The notes beneath the pieces are model-generated. The model made no database searches. It worked only from the letters and a program-made list of their open reading frames with translations, and was not told the origin of the DNA. From the NCBI GenBank assembly GCA_023053685.1, contig JALIGW010000003.1, positions 44,524,496 to 44,588,495 of the forward strand: a DNA stretch of 64,000 nt, written 5' to 3'. Shown piece by piece: positions 24,576 through 36,092 of the stretch (position 1 is the first letter of the stretch; each line of letters opens with the position of its first letter). Both the position numbers and the translations under genes were made by a program. The stretch is from Diadophis punctatus similis (lineage: Eukaryota > Chordata > Lepidosauria > Squamata > Dipsadidae).

Positions 24576-25072
24576 CTCTCGGATGGCAGGTCCAATGAGA
24601 TGGTGTATAGGTACTCTTATTGCCAGATCAGTTCATGGTACTCAGAATTTTATTGTATGCTAAATTTATTCCCATTTTAGAGTTATTGAAAATTTACAAT
24701 ATTTCCCCAAATATCTAGTCTTTTTTTTTAATGCCCATGTTTTTTTCATTCTGTGACCTGCCAATATTTGGAGTTCTTCCATGTGCAGGTGTAGACTCCA
24801 TAGAGGTCCAAGATGAACCTTTTCCTTGCTTGCACGATGTGATAACTAGATTCTTACAATCGGCCTATTTGTTCAACTCTTTGTCCAAGTGATGTTCCAA
24901 CTACCAATAAGCAATTTTAAAAACAATTGCCACTACAGAATTGGAAGTATGCTGTTGTTTCAAGAGGTGACTTATAGAAAGCTTGCAAGGGATCCTCTGG
25001 CTCCAAATGGCTGGACCCCAAATAAAGTATAACTGCTGTGTCAGCATAAGAAGATTAGAAAGCAAAACAATT
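24576..25072. other. Unassigned sequence
   Basis: No recognised repeat or exon. Confidence 0.3.
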
Positions 25073-25163
25073 TTTCCTTCCTTCCTTCCTTCCTTCCTTC
25101 CTTCCTTCCTTCCTTCCTTCCTTCCTTCCTTCCTTCCTTCCTTCCTTCTTTCCTTCCTTCCTG
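25073..25163. repeat. (CCTT)n microsatellite
   Basis: About 22 CCTT units. Confidence 0.97.
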
Positions 25164-26038
25164 GAAGAAGATACTTAATTTGAGACATGAAATTAAAGAG
25201 ATGGGCCAAGTAAGTGCTAACTGACTAATTGTTCTCTGTGCTCAGGTCTTGGGTAGGAAGGGAAAATTTTAATTGGTTGTTGGTTTTTGGTGACTGCTGT
25301 GGACTCACAAATAAATAGATATCCTCATGCTTATGATGCCTTGAGCCTTGTAAGCAGCTAAAAAACAACCGTCCTGGCAGTTTGTTAAAGAATCAGAAGC
25401 ATTAGAAGCCAAAATGTCTGGTCATCTGGAAGTATTCTGACATTACTGAGGGAAACGTGATATTTATAATAAAGGTCCTTTCCTTTATTGAAACTTTACC
25501 TAATGGGTAAAAATCAATTGTTATCTGGCAAGTCTAATCATATTTGGTTTGGAATGCTACAGTACATGTCTAAATTATTATATTAAAAAGCTGTGCTACT
25601 GTGTAATATTCCTGATGAGCAGGCTCCTCTAAAACATTTTTCAGAACAGTAATCCATCTGTATCTTGGCATGGTCTATTTCAGCCTTCTCCAAACTGAAG
25701 TCTCTAGGTATGTTGGAAACAATGTTGGCTGACAACTGCAGCACAATTTCTTTCCATTTTGAGGTGAAAAATACACCAAAGCCACAGTACTACGACTGGC
25801 ATAAAACAATTAACAAATCCACTAACCAAAGTTCCAAATAAAAATTTAGCTCTGCCCTCATTTATAATAATAAATGCTAATATAATAAAAAGTAAGTAAA
25901 AATCTCTTACTTTTTACTTCCCTGATTAAATGTATTGAAAGACATAGCAGCAATTTTGATGGCATGGAGAAATGATGGTGGTTTGGATGATATCCATATC
26001 AACCATGATGAAAGGCAGTGAAGAGCATGTGTTAACTA

Positions 26039-26040
<2 letters not shown>
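25164..26040. other. Unassigned sequence; possible old hAT piece at 25680-25750
   Basis: 25680 begins CAGCCTTCTCCAAACTGAAG, like the end of a common hAT repeat, but no partner end was found. Confidence 0.25.
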
Positions 26041-26135
<95 letters not shown>

Positions 26136-26202
26136 CCTCCCTCCCTCCCTCCCTCCCTCTCCCTCCCTCCCTCCCTCCCTCCCTCCCTCTCCCCCCACTC
26201 TC
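26041..26202. repeat. (CT)n then (CCCT)n microsatellite
   Basis: About 45 CT units followed by CCCT units and a short CTCTCTGAGAGAG palindrome. Confidence 0.97.
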
Positions 26203-27929
26203 TCTGAGAGAGTTTTGCTGCCATGGTTTTTTCCTGAGCATCAGATCAGAATCTTTCCCAGCCTCTCTGTTGATGCTAACAATTGTTCATAAGGGCTTCT
26301 GTATGTCAGCATAAAGTCTTTGACTGCTCAACCTTTCCCTTGAGCTTCTGGGTTTTTTTAATGCTCAGAAAGCAACAATTCTACTGGATAGCATAGAGGG
26401 GAAAGGGAGGAAGCACATTATACACATTTTACTTTGAGGAATGCTGGGAATCTCAGAAGAGTAGACAGGGGATGAGGCATTAGTTTTTCAGAAAGCCCAA
26501 TCTTGTTGGGATGGCTCTCCCTGGGGATTAACCTGTGGGGAAGGTAGCATGGCATACTTCTGCTCCCTAGGATAACTCATCCTGTGAGGCAAGGATTAGG
26601 GGGAGAGGAGGTATTTCTCAGAATATTTCTCACCTATCTCCTTTGAGGCTATTATCTGCTGGGCTAACATCAGTTTTCCTGGCTAATTTTGACCATCACT
26701 AGCAGCAGTAGCAGTAACAGCAGCTAAAGCTGTGTGTGAGAGAGAAATTTCTGCTGACTTGTGGATTTTTAAAAATAACTCTGCCTTTGTCAGCAGGTCA
26801 GAGTTGTTCCAGATTGAATAAGTGCAGAATCCAGGCCTCCTCCCCCACATTCCCGCTGGGTAATTTGCACAAGTCTGTCACTCTCTTCTACATCTGATAA
26901 ATCATCATGGTTAATGTCCCAAAGAAGAGAGATGGGTCACTAACTCACCAGATCTACCAGCCTTTTGGGGGGAGGGATGGTGTGGAAGTTGCATTCCCAA
27001 CTTGGTGCAGATAGAGAAAAGCTTGCTATTAGTGATGTTTCCAAAACCTTAACAGCATAGATGCTAATCAAATGTAAAGGAACCGATTATCCAGTAGACT
27101 GTATTTCTTATTGCCAAATGAACTAAAATGACAAGAAAGTATTGTTTGGAATGCCGACCCTTGAATTCTTAACTTAAATACCATGAAAACTGGGTAATCC
27201 ATTGGTTACCCACAGATATGCCAATTATGAAAATTAAAATGTACAGATATTATGAGGGTCAGCTTATCCATGGATGAACTTATATGCAAGCATATACATT
27301 ATTTTCCCTGCTTTTTAGCAATCGCTTGAATGATGATGGTAGGCTGTTTTTTAAAAAAATGGAATTTTAACTTTTCAGAAGTTATGAGAAGTTTAACTTT
27401 TCGGAAGTTAAAATCTATAGTAAATTAGGATGACTCTTAGAGCTGATGTTTCTTTTTAAATCTATTTCTGCAGAAACAATAATATACTGACTTCTACCAT
27501 TATAAGGAAAATCAAATCATGATCACAGACTTTAGACAGCAAGCAAAGGATTTCCCTCCTTTTTGGATTTTTCAGCACAAATCAACACAATCCCTTAAAG
27601 TACCTGGCCTAAAATTGAGAGTTTGCTTTGAATTTAACTGCTCTATCTGCTCCAGTTGAAGGTGATGGTGGAAAGATAAACGTTCATTACTTAAAATTAT
27701 GTTTCTGCTTTAACTATGACACAGGCGCCTTTCAAATTAAATTGTGATGTAATTATGTATAAACTAACCCTCACCTCTTCACATTCCTAATGTCAAAGAG
27801 GTAGGGATTAAGGAAGAGAGTACCAGGTAGCTTTTCATCAGGAATTCATCAGTAATTTAATGAAGAAATGTTCATGAAGTGCATCCATCAAGACATTCTC
27901 TGTTGGTCATGTAAGAAGTAAGGCAGGAC
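26203..27929. other. Unassigned low-copy sequence
   Basis: The longest stretch without a recognised transposon near the middle of the window. No splice-supported open exon was found. Confidence 0.3.
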
Positions 27930-28085
27930 AGACAGGATATATCAGTCAGAACTGAAGAAGCGTCTTAGATGACAAGCAAAATGTCTTCAAGGAAAAACAA
28001 AGTCCAGTTGCCTTTTGAAAAACACCATTGGGACAACCATGACCTGGATGACTCAGAATCTCCATAGACACGAGATATAAAAGAC
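27930..28085 (+). mobile_element. Penelope-like element tail with decayed hammerhead-like motif
   Basis: Contains ACTGAAGAAGCGTCTTAGAT, then GACAAGCAAAATGTCTTCAA, the degraded form of a CTGA(T)GA - stem II - GAAAC - GTC arrangement typical of hammerhead ribozymes in Penelope-like retroelements, followed by the phrase GACAACCATGACCTGGATGA that accompanies it in other vertebrate copies. Several core bases are altered, so activity is not expected. Confidence 0.45.
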
Positions 28086-28191
28086 TTCCTGTGGAGAGGG
28101 AAAAAATCAGGGAGGAGGATATCAAGATAAAACTTATTTCATACTTGGAAGGGCCAAGACATTTACTATCTTTTGCTAATTGACTTAGAGT

Positions 28192-28440
28192 GCTAGTCTA
28201 GTGTAGTGGTTATGGCACCTGGTTAGAAACCAGGAAACCATGGGTTCTAGATCTACCTTAAGCAGGAGGTCAGCCTTGGACCAGTCCCACTCTGTCAAGA
28301 GTGAGAGAGAAGCATTCCTTCTCCCTAGGAAGCAGGCAACAGCAAACTACTTCCAAAGTCTTTCCAAGAAAACTACAGGTACTTTTCCAGGCAATCATCA
28401 GGAATGAACACTGACTTGAAGGCATGCACAAACATTGACT
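28192..28440 (+). mobile_element. Sauria-type SINE, copy 1
   Basis: tRNA-like head TCTAGTGTAGTGGTTATGGC with box B-like GGGTTCTAGATC, the body GACCAGTCCCACTCT, and the Bov-B-related 3' part GGCAACAGCAAACTACTTCC / CCAAGAAAACTACAGG. Confidence 0.82.
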
Positions 28441-29025
28441 TACAGTTGGGCATTCAAGTAGAGAATGGGCTTTGAAATCACATTCTCTGGCAAATGAATT
28501 GGAAGTATAATTGTAAGCCCTAGGCAGATCGATCTTAGGGGATTTCTAAAGGTTATTTATTCCAAACTTTAGAGATCTTCAGCTATATTAAAGCTGGGAT
28601 CCATCAGCTCAGGGCTTTTGCCACTATTAAGTACCTGCTGTCTATTTCCAGCCACCAAACTTAGTCCAATGATTGTTCTGCCATGACATGCACAGTTGCA
28701 AAGTATGAAAGATGCTTTTTATAATCTATAGAATAATCTTGTGCTTTTTTATCATCGTGACTAATGTCTGCAAGGCACTTTTTTCTGGGGAGTGGGAAGG
28801 AACTAAATATCATTATGTTTCTGATGGAGATGGGTGGTTAAGAAATATGAAATATAAATAAATGTTTCACATGGTATTAATTGCATTTGTCTTGCTACCT
28901 AGAATCATTTGGAGTTGGGGCAGCATAGAAAGTTATGTTCTGAGGAGATGAGTTCTTATCCTCTAATATACTGTATACTTGATGGACCTTTGACCATTTT
29001 GTTTTGGTTATTTATTTCCCATTAG
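28441..29025. other. Unassigned sequence
   Basis: No recognised repeat or exon. Confidence 0.3.
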
Positions 29026-29165
29026 AATAGATAGAATTCTTTATTGGCCAAGTGTGATTGGATACACAAGGAATTTGTCTTTGGTGCATATGCTCTCAGT
29101 GTACATAAAAGAAAAGATACATTTGTCAAGAATCATGAGGTACAACACTTAATGATTTGAAGACA
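29026..29165 (-). mobile_element. Snake-type CR1 3'UTR fragment
   Basis: Plus strand AGAATTCTTTATTGGCCAAG, TGTGATTGGATACACAAGGA and GTGCATATGCTCTCAGTGTA are the reverse complement of the tail seen at 7925-8045. Confidence 0.88.
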
Positions 29166-29538
29166 TTTGTATTCAGAGCACTTTATATTCCAAATCAATA
29201 AAGTTGATGAACTAAAATGACAGTAATGAATCCACAAAATGACATTAATGATGAAACCCCCCAAAATAAAGCAACTTGTTTCAATACTCCTAAAATAATA
29301 TGGAGACATTTATTTCTTTACAGCTGAATTGTATGGGTGTTCAATTTACTAAAGGCAAGCCAAGAAAGTTGGCATATCTCCCATGGGCTTTTGATTTAAT
29401 CTTGATTCAATAATTCTCTGGCCATTCAGTTGGTTAGAGTGGACATTCACCATCAGGTAGATTGTCTGTGAGTTCTGATGATCATGGAAAAGAACTACAA
29501 AACAAATTATTCCTGCTACTCTAGCAATATGCTTATTG

Positions 29539-30666
29539 GTCTAGGTCAGTGATGGCGAATCTTTTTTTCCTCGGGTGCCGCAAGTGTGCGCGTGCTATTT
29601 GCATGCTATTGCGTGTGCGCATGCCCACACCCATAATTCAATGCCCCCATACCCCGCCCCCTGCGCATGTGCGTGCGACCCCCCCCACGCTGCCCTGACC
29701 CCCGGGCATGCACACACGACCCCCCCGCTCCCCTGTTTCCTGACTTCCGGTGGGCCCAGTAGGCCTGTTTTTTGCCCTCCCAGGCTCCAGAAGCTTTATT
29801 GGAGCCTGGGGAGAGCGAAAATGCCATCCCCCACCCCCCCGGTGGCCCTCTAGAGGCCGAAAACGCCCTCAAGAGCCTCTGCACGAGCCGAAAATCACCT
29901 GGCCGGCGCACACATGCACGCTGGAGCTGAGGCTAGAGCAACAGTTCGCGTGCCAGCAGATATGGCTCTGCGTGCCACCTGTGGCACGCGTGCCAGAGGC
30001 GGGTTCCTAATTTTTTTACTACCAGTCTGTGGGTTTGGCTTATTTTGTAGGTGTGGCTTGTCAGCCATGTGACTGGGTGGGCGTGGGCCTCGGGAGCTTG
30101 GCAGCGGCCGGAGAAGCAGGAGGACATTGCCCACCTGCAACGCAGCCCCCCTGCAGCAGGAGCAGCAACACCACGGCAGCAGTTCTTCTAAGAGGCTCCG
30201 TCCTGCCTGAATGCTTCTCCCCATTCGATGATCCTAGGCTCCTGCCACCCGTTCCCCCTCCCTTCAGCTTGAGAAGCCTCGAACATGCAAAAATGCCTGG
30301 GATCATCACCGCGCATTTGTGGCTTCTCGGACTGCTGAAGGGAGGGGAATGGAGATAGCTCCTGCTGCCCATTCTTTCAGCATTTCACACGCTCCCTCAG
30401 CCATCCTCCCCTGCTTGGACTCACTGTGGGGTAGGAAGGCAGCGCATGCACAGTGCCGGAAGCTCGGCTTCTGGGCATGCGCAGAAGAATTTTTTTTTTA
30501 ATTTAACATTTTTTAAAAAAAAAACTGGCGGCGCCCAGGCACCGGCAACCGACCGCACCGGTACTGTGATGTCACCAGCGGGCCGCTACCGGTGCTATAG
30601 AGTGGACCGCACTGGTAGGAACCCACCACTGACGCATGCCATAGGTTCGCCATCACGGGTCTAGGT
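29539..30666. mobile_element. hAT element of the CAGTGATGGCGAACC family, split by a second hAT
   Basis: Outer element 29547-30658 begins CAGTGATGGCGAATC and ends AGGTTCGCCATCACGG, with exact flanking octamers GTCTAGGT at 29539-29546 and 30659-30666. Its own sequence is 29547-29993 plus 30640-30658; the rest is the inner insertion and its duplication. Confidence 0.93.
29986..30639. mobile_element. hAT element (638 bp) nested in the previous one
   Basis: Element 29994-30631 starts CAGAGGCGGGTTCCTAA and ends TAGGAACCCACCACTG. Flanking octamers ACGCGTGC (29986-29993) and ACGCATGC (30632-30639) differ at one base. A near relative is at 52463-52982. Confidence 0.93.
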
Positions 30667-30738
30667 CTAGGCCCTCACTCTCAATGACCAGAGCCTCAAT
30701 AAGTCTCTTGCAGACATCCACATCTACAGCAAAGGTTA

Positions 30739-31205
30739 ATGGTATGTTTTCCGCTACTTGCCCATTATTTAGATGAATTAGAAAAGGATGTCAGTTTCAC
30801 CCTTGCTTTTTCATGTTTTTTGAAACCCTTGGCTTGTGCTATTAGACATCATAGGGCAATTTACAGAGTAGTCTGTAATTCAGTTGAATATAAACTGTCT
30901 TTATTTGCAGATGACATTTTTCTGTTTATTTCTAAACCTCCTACTATTATTCCAGTGTTGATGTAAATGATAATTGCCTTTAGAAAAATAGCAAGATGTT
31001 GGTTAACTGGTTCAAATCAGAGTTAATGCCAAGAGGTGAAAATTTTGTTACGCATCCATTTAAGGAACATCAATTCCATATTTGTGCCAAATATATTAAA
31101 TATTTAGGTATGTGTATATCAAAAGTATGGGGAAATCCAACAATAAAAATTGGAAAAAAGATAACATGGAGGGATATTGACTCTTCACCAATTGTTAGAC
31201 GATGA
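30739..31205 (+). pseudogene. L1 ORF2 relic (RT palm region)
   Basis: Two adjacent frames hold successive pieces of L1-type reverse transcriptase: residues around the FADD catalytic motif in the first, the KSELMP motif in the second. They are separated by a stop and a frame change around 30964-30996. Endonuclease and N-terminal RT are missing. Confidence 0.85.
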
Positions 31206-31457
31206 GAATGAATTTTTACCATATGCTATGCCAAGAGAAAAATATCATCTATCATATATAACTCAGTGGCAATATTTACAGCTGCAACATTTATTAACAG
31301 CATTGGACCAGAAGCATTTTCATACTAAAACAATTGGTTACATCTTTTAAAAGTAAACACCTGCTATTAGTTTCCATAAATATTAGTTATCAATAAATCA
31401 ATTTGATATGCAGATAGTAAGAGATGAATTGAATAATTAATTAGAGGTTTCTATATT

Positions 31458-31908
31458 ACCTAGACCAGTGATGGCGAACCTTTTTTTCCTCGGGTGCCGA
31501 AAGTGCATGCTCACGCACTATCGCGCATGTGCAAGTGCCCACACCCACAATTCAATCCCTGGGGAGGGCAAAAATGGCCTCCCCCACTACCCTGGAGGCC
31601 CTCTGGAGGTCAGAAACAGCCCATTTTCCAACTTCTGGTGGGCCTAGTAGGCCCATTTTCTGTCCTCCCCAGGCTCCAGAGGCTTCCCTGGAGCTTGGGG
31701 AGGGTGAAAATGCCCTCCCCCGCCCGCCGGAAGCCCTCTGGAAGCCGAAAACACCCTCCCAGAGCCTTTGTGCGAGCCGAAAATCAGATGGCCGGAGTGC
31801 ACATGCACGCTGGAGCTGAGCTAGGGCAACGGCTCGCGTGCCGGCAGATATGGCTCCGCGTGCCACCTGTGGCACGCGTGCCATAGGTTCGCCATCACTG
31901 ACCTAGAC
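31458..31908. mobile_element. hAT element (435 bp) inserted in the L1
   Basis: Element 31466-31900 begins CAGTGATGGCGAACC and ends GGTTCGCCATCACTG, perfect inverse ends of 15 bases. Exact duplication ACCTAGAC at 31458-31465 and 31901-31908. Confidence 0.96.
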
Positions 31909-32678
31909 AATGGGAGAGTTCTATAAGCAAGTAAGTCAATGGACCTTAAATTACAACTTACACAACAACAAAAATAATACTTAGAACTTATTGGATGTCT
32001 GTATAGAAAAGGATTGTCCAGGTCAACATTTTATTGGAGATTTAATAAGAATAATGCTTCTTTTTTTTTTTTTTTACAATGTCCTATATCTATTAAGTTT
32101 TGAGAGATAGTAGTGGACTATATAAGTGTGTGCAACAAAAGCTAAAATTTTCAGAGGATAATATTCACTTGAATTACAAATCTAGTGTATGGAATTTGAC
32201 AATTTGAGAACATTAATGGATTTTCCGTGCCCTTATTATAACTAAAAGATTGATATCGCAATGTTGGAAAGATAAATGTATGGCTCCATTTACTCAATGG
32301 ATTGAAGACCTAATTACACTTGCTACTTATGAGCGGATTGCCTATAGATGTAAACTTTGTATGGATAAATATAATGAAATACAAGACTTATTTATACAAA
32401 ATGCAGTAGGTTAAAAAAGGGCAATAGTCATATAAGTGTATTAGAAATATATGAATGTTTGCATTAGCTTATATATAGATTTGTAATTGTTTACTGTTGT
32501 AACAACATACTCCACATTTTAATTTTTAAAATATTTTTCTGTTGCATTTTGCTTCACTTATTTTTAGCTACTTGTTATGTATTTTTTCATATCTTTCTGT
32601 TTTATTCCCTTTGTTGTTGTTTTTTGTTATCAATCTAAAAGTAATAAAATTTGTTTTAAAAATAAGTCTCTTGTAATC

Positions 32679-33026
32679 TAATAGGTCAGGGGTGTCAAGC
32701 CCCCCCCCCGGCGTCCATTTTCGGCCTCCCTGGCCTCCTGAAACAGTGCTGCTGGAGGCTGGGGAGGCCGAAAACGGGCCATGCAGGGGCCTTAGGAGGC
32801 CTCTGTGCGGCCCATTTTTGGCTGGCAGAGAGCTGCTGGAGGCCCTGGAGGGTAAAAACGAGGTGCGGGGGTGCCGCGCACAGCCCCCCCCACCCCGTTT
32901 TGGTGGGCAGAGTGCTGCAGGAGGCATCCATCCTTTCTCCCCCCCATTCCCTCCCACCAGCCCGCAGAGAACTACAATGCTGATCCGGCCCTCAAAGAAA
33001 TCCAGTTTGACACCCCTGTAATAGGT
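32679..33026. mobile_element. hAT element (332 bp), CAGGGGTGTCAA family
   Basis: Element 32687-33018 begins CAGGGGTGTCAAGC and ends GTTTGACACCCCTG. Exact duplication TAATAGGT at 32679-32686 and 33019-33026. GC-rich noncoding interior. Confidence 0.96.
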
Positions 33027-34538
33027 AATACTTGGTAATATTCTATTTCTTATTTTCTAAATTTGCGCTTTAAAATGCATTCCATATTGACCTGGGCTTT
33101 TTTGAGTGTTGCACTAATTGGGTTACTAAGTGTACAGCCATGTTCTCCCTCCATAGTATAAGAATGTTATTACTTATCCTGAGGTTTACATTTTTTAAAA
33201 TGGTAACACAACCATTCCAGGTTTGGAGAACAACTCTTAACTGGAGATATTTTTTTCCTTATATCAGCTATTATCTTTCACTGATTTATGAGGGCCTTAT
33301 GAGAAAGTTCCAGAACATATGAGCTTGAAGTAATGCTGCCACTTCCTTGCATCTTACATACTTGACGGGAGACTGTGTTTACTTTTTGACACATGCTATG
33401 AACAAGGCATCAGACCAAGAACTTCCAAATAATACAGTGTTCCTGTTGAAGTAAAAGGAATGGATCTTTAGGAAGGAAAGAACATCTTCACTTGATCTTT
33501 CTGCAAGTATGAATAAAACTCTGAAGGTTAACCAGGATGATTGGATGGTGCTGGCTAGATAATTAATATATTTTCTTCATTTCCTGCATGATGCATTTTT
33601 CAATGCTTATTTCACCATTTGAAAGAAAGGAGTTTTGCATATAGTACATGCATAAATGTGCTTAGATCTTATCAAGGCAAGTAAAATAATAGATGTTCCA
33701 AACAGCATTTTTGTAAGAATACTTGTTAAAGGCAAGGGTTTTTACCAAGTCACCTTAGCCTAACACAGCATGAATTCAATTGCAGCTACACAACAGAAGA
33801 GAATCACTTCTGTATATTTGTTAATAGAGACCACAAGCAGCTATGCTTTCGGGGAAATTAGAAATGAATTCTTGAAGCATCAACTGGGAAACCCTCAGAT
33901 TTAAACCTAGATTTACAGCCTTGCCCACAAGGCCAATTGTGGAGAAATAGTCATTTGCCATCTCATTTTACTGCAGACCTCCCCAAATCCTTTCAATATG
34001 AACCATAATTAGTAGCACTGTCTTCCCTAGGGACATGGATATTTTTTTCATGAAAGATGAAAGCCCTTGTCAATTAGCTGAAGTGGGTTCTTTGCTTCGT
34101 ACCATTTCTCTTGTCTCATTTTCTTGAGAGTCTCTTTCCATTTCTTTTGCACAGCTCAGCATAAAGAATGGAAGCTCATTTATCTCTGACTGTAGACCTT
34201 GTTCATCACCAGATTGTTATTTACCATCTAAGTGTACATCCATGCAAGCAGGACAGGATGCTTCTTTTGCTATCAAATTCAGGGGGAAAAAATCCTTTTC
34301 CACTGGCAGGAAAGGAACATAAAATCAGTTCTGCAGGCCAATTGAAACAAGGTGAAGTGGCATCCTTCAGCAAAAGGAAAGGGTTAAATAGGAATATTGG
34401 TGTTTGAATGGCATTCTGAAAGAAGATTTTTTTTTTAAAAAAAAATAAGGGTGCTGGACAAATGCATCAGCTGAGCTTCACTTCTCTCAGCAAGATGTTT
34501 CAGTCTCTCAATTTCACTCTTGACTATTGTTTGCTGTT
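33027..34538. other. Unassigned low-copy sequence
   Basis: No recognised repeat; the open frame at 34168-34407 has no named features or splice support. Confidence 0.3.
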
Positions 34539-34599
34539 CATTAGATCAGGGGTCTCCAACCTTGGCCACTTTAAGTTGGAGGACTTCAACTCCCAGAAT

Positions 34600-36030
34600 C
34601 AATCATCAACCAATCCATTACCCTCCACTTAGAGACAAACAACCTACTCTCTCACAGACAATTTGGTTTCAGAAAAAAATTATCCTGCAATCTGCAACTT
34701 CTATATTGTAAAAACATATGGACTACAAAACTCGACCAGGGCAAAGCAATAGACACAATCTACATAGACTTTTGTAAAGCCTTTGACTCCGTAGTACACG
34801 ACAAACTACTCCTAAAACTAAAATCTTATGGCATCTCTGGCCCCCTACTCAAATGGATAACTGCCTTCCTGTCAAACAGACAACAAGTGGTCAAAATAGG
34901 ATCAACTCTATCAAACCCTGTACCTGTTAACAGCGGTGTTCCCCAAGGAAGCGTTTTAGGACCTACTCTCTTCATTCTTTACATAAATGACATTTGTGAT
35001 AATATACAAAGCAACTGAGTCCTCTTCGCAGATGATGTAAAACTATTCAACACCACTGACAATACTACAACCCTTCAAAAAGACCTTGACTATGTATCTG
35101 AATGGTCAAACAAGTGGCAACTACCTATCTCAATCAACAAATGTTCAGTTTTACACATTGGCAAAAATAATCTAAACACAAAATACAAACTTGATGATCA
35201 TGACCTTGATGATGATCCTCACCCAGTAAAGGACCTTGGAGTACTCATCTCTAACGATCTAAGTGCTAGAGCTCACTGCAACAAGATAGCTAAGAAGGCA
35301 TTAAGAGTGGTTAACCTAATCTTGCGTAGCTTCTTCTCTGGTAACATTGTACTCTTAACCAGAGTATACAAAACATTTGCTAAACCGATTCTTGAATACA
35401 GCTCATCTGTCTGGAACCCACACTACATATCAGACATCAACACAATTGAGAATGTCCAGAGATACTTCACAAGAAGAGTATTACATTCCTCTGTTCACAA
35501 CAGAATACCTTATGAAAGCAGACTTGAAATTTTGGGACTTGAAAATTTAGAACTCCGCCACCTTCAATCTGACCTAAGTGTAGCTCACAAAATTATCTGC
35601 CACAATGTCTTACCTGTTAATGACTACTTCAGCTTCAACCGCAATAATACACGAGCTCACAATAGATACAAACTTAATGTAAACCGCTCCAAACTTGATT
35701 GCAAAAAATTCGACTTCAACAACAGAGTGGTCAATGCCTGGAACACTTTACCTGACTCAGTAGTTTCTTCCCCTAACCCCAAAAACTTCAACCTCAGATT
35801 ATCTACCATCAACCTCACCCCATTCCTAAGAGGTCGGTAAGGGGCATGCATAAGCGTACAATCGTGCCTACCGTTCCTGTCCTAATGTACCCATACTGTA
35901 TATTCATACCTCTTTTACTCTTATTCATGCTTGTACTATTACATATATATTCAATCATGTATTACTGTTTATACTTTGCTTATAATCTTATATGCTTGAC
36001 AAATAAACAAATACAAAATACAAATACAAA
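34600..36030 (+). mobile_element. Jockey-superfamily LINE, 5'-truncated
   Basis: Begins within the RT fingers (FGFRKKLSCNLQLLY), continues to the C-terminus, the 3'UTR with GGTAAGGGGCATGCATAAGC and a tail TTGACAAATAAACAAATACA. It occupies the centre of a hAT element and is therefore younger than it. Confidence 0.93.
34660..35840 (+). pseudogene. LINE ORF2 relic: reverse transcriptase with one in-frame stop
   Basis: One continuous frame of about 390 codons with a single TGA at 35016-35018 just before the catalytic motif (VLFADDVKLF), where the related copy at 49398 has TGC (Cys). Motifs in order: YIDFCKAFDSVVHDKL, GVPQGSVLGPTLFILYIND, FADD, then the thumb and C-terminal part with ILEYSSSVWNPH, VQRYFTRRV and WNTLPDSVVS. 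The family is CR1/L2/Rex-like; I cannot assign the clade from motifs alone. Endonuclease is missing. Confidence 0.9.
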
Positions 36031-36092
36031 ATTCTGAGAGTTGAAGTCCTCCAGGCTTAAAGTGGCCAAGGTTGGAGACCCCTGCACTAGAT

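Larger units (their letters stand above)
30698..32673 (+). mobile_element. L1 LINE, 5'-truncated, with 13-bp TSD
   Basis: Element ~30711-32660 lies between AATAAGTCTCTTG at 30698-30710 and 32661-32673. Coding remnants on the plus strand: FSCFLKPLACAIRHHRAIY and LSLFADDIFLFI (catalytic FADD motif) in 30739-30966, then NWFKSELMP and YIKYLGMCIS near 31005-31115, and after the internal hAT an ORF2 C-terminal stretch with YERIAYRCKLCMDKYNEIQD near 32330-32390. Stops and frame shifts break ORF2 throughout (for example TAA near 30964). The 3' end is A-rich with AATAAAA. Confidence 0.88.
34539..36092. mobile_element. Short hAT element split by a LINE
   Basis: Element ends CAGGGGTCTCCAACCTTGGC (34547) and GGTTGGAGACCCCTG (to 36084), with octamers CATTAGAT (34539-34546) and CACTAGAT (36085-36092) differing at one base. 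Its own sequence is only 34547-34599 and 36031-36084, about 107 bp; the LINE was inserted at its centre. Relatives at 48722, 56342 and 58935. Confidence 0.93.

Noticed and set aside
24035..24680. Poly-Leu, poly-Ser, poly-Lys/Arg frames
   Set aside because: Produced by the CTT repeat; the only real coding signal is the minus-strand LINE remnant beside it.
26032..26292. Ser-Leu and Glu-Arg repeat frames
   Set aside because: Translation of the CT microsatellite.
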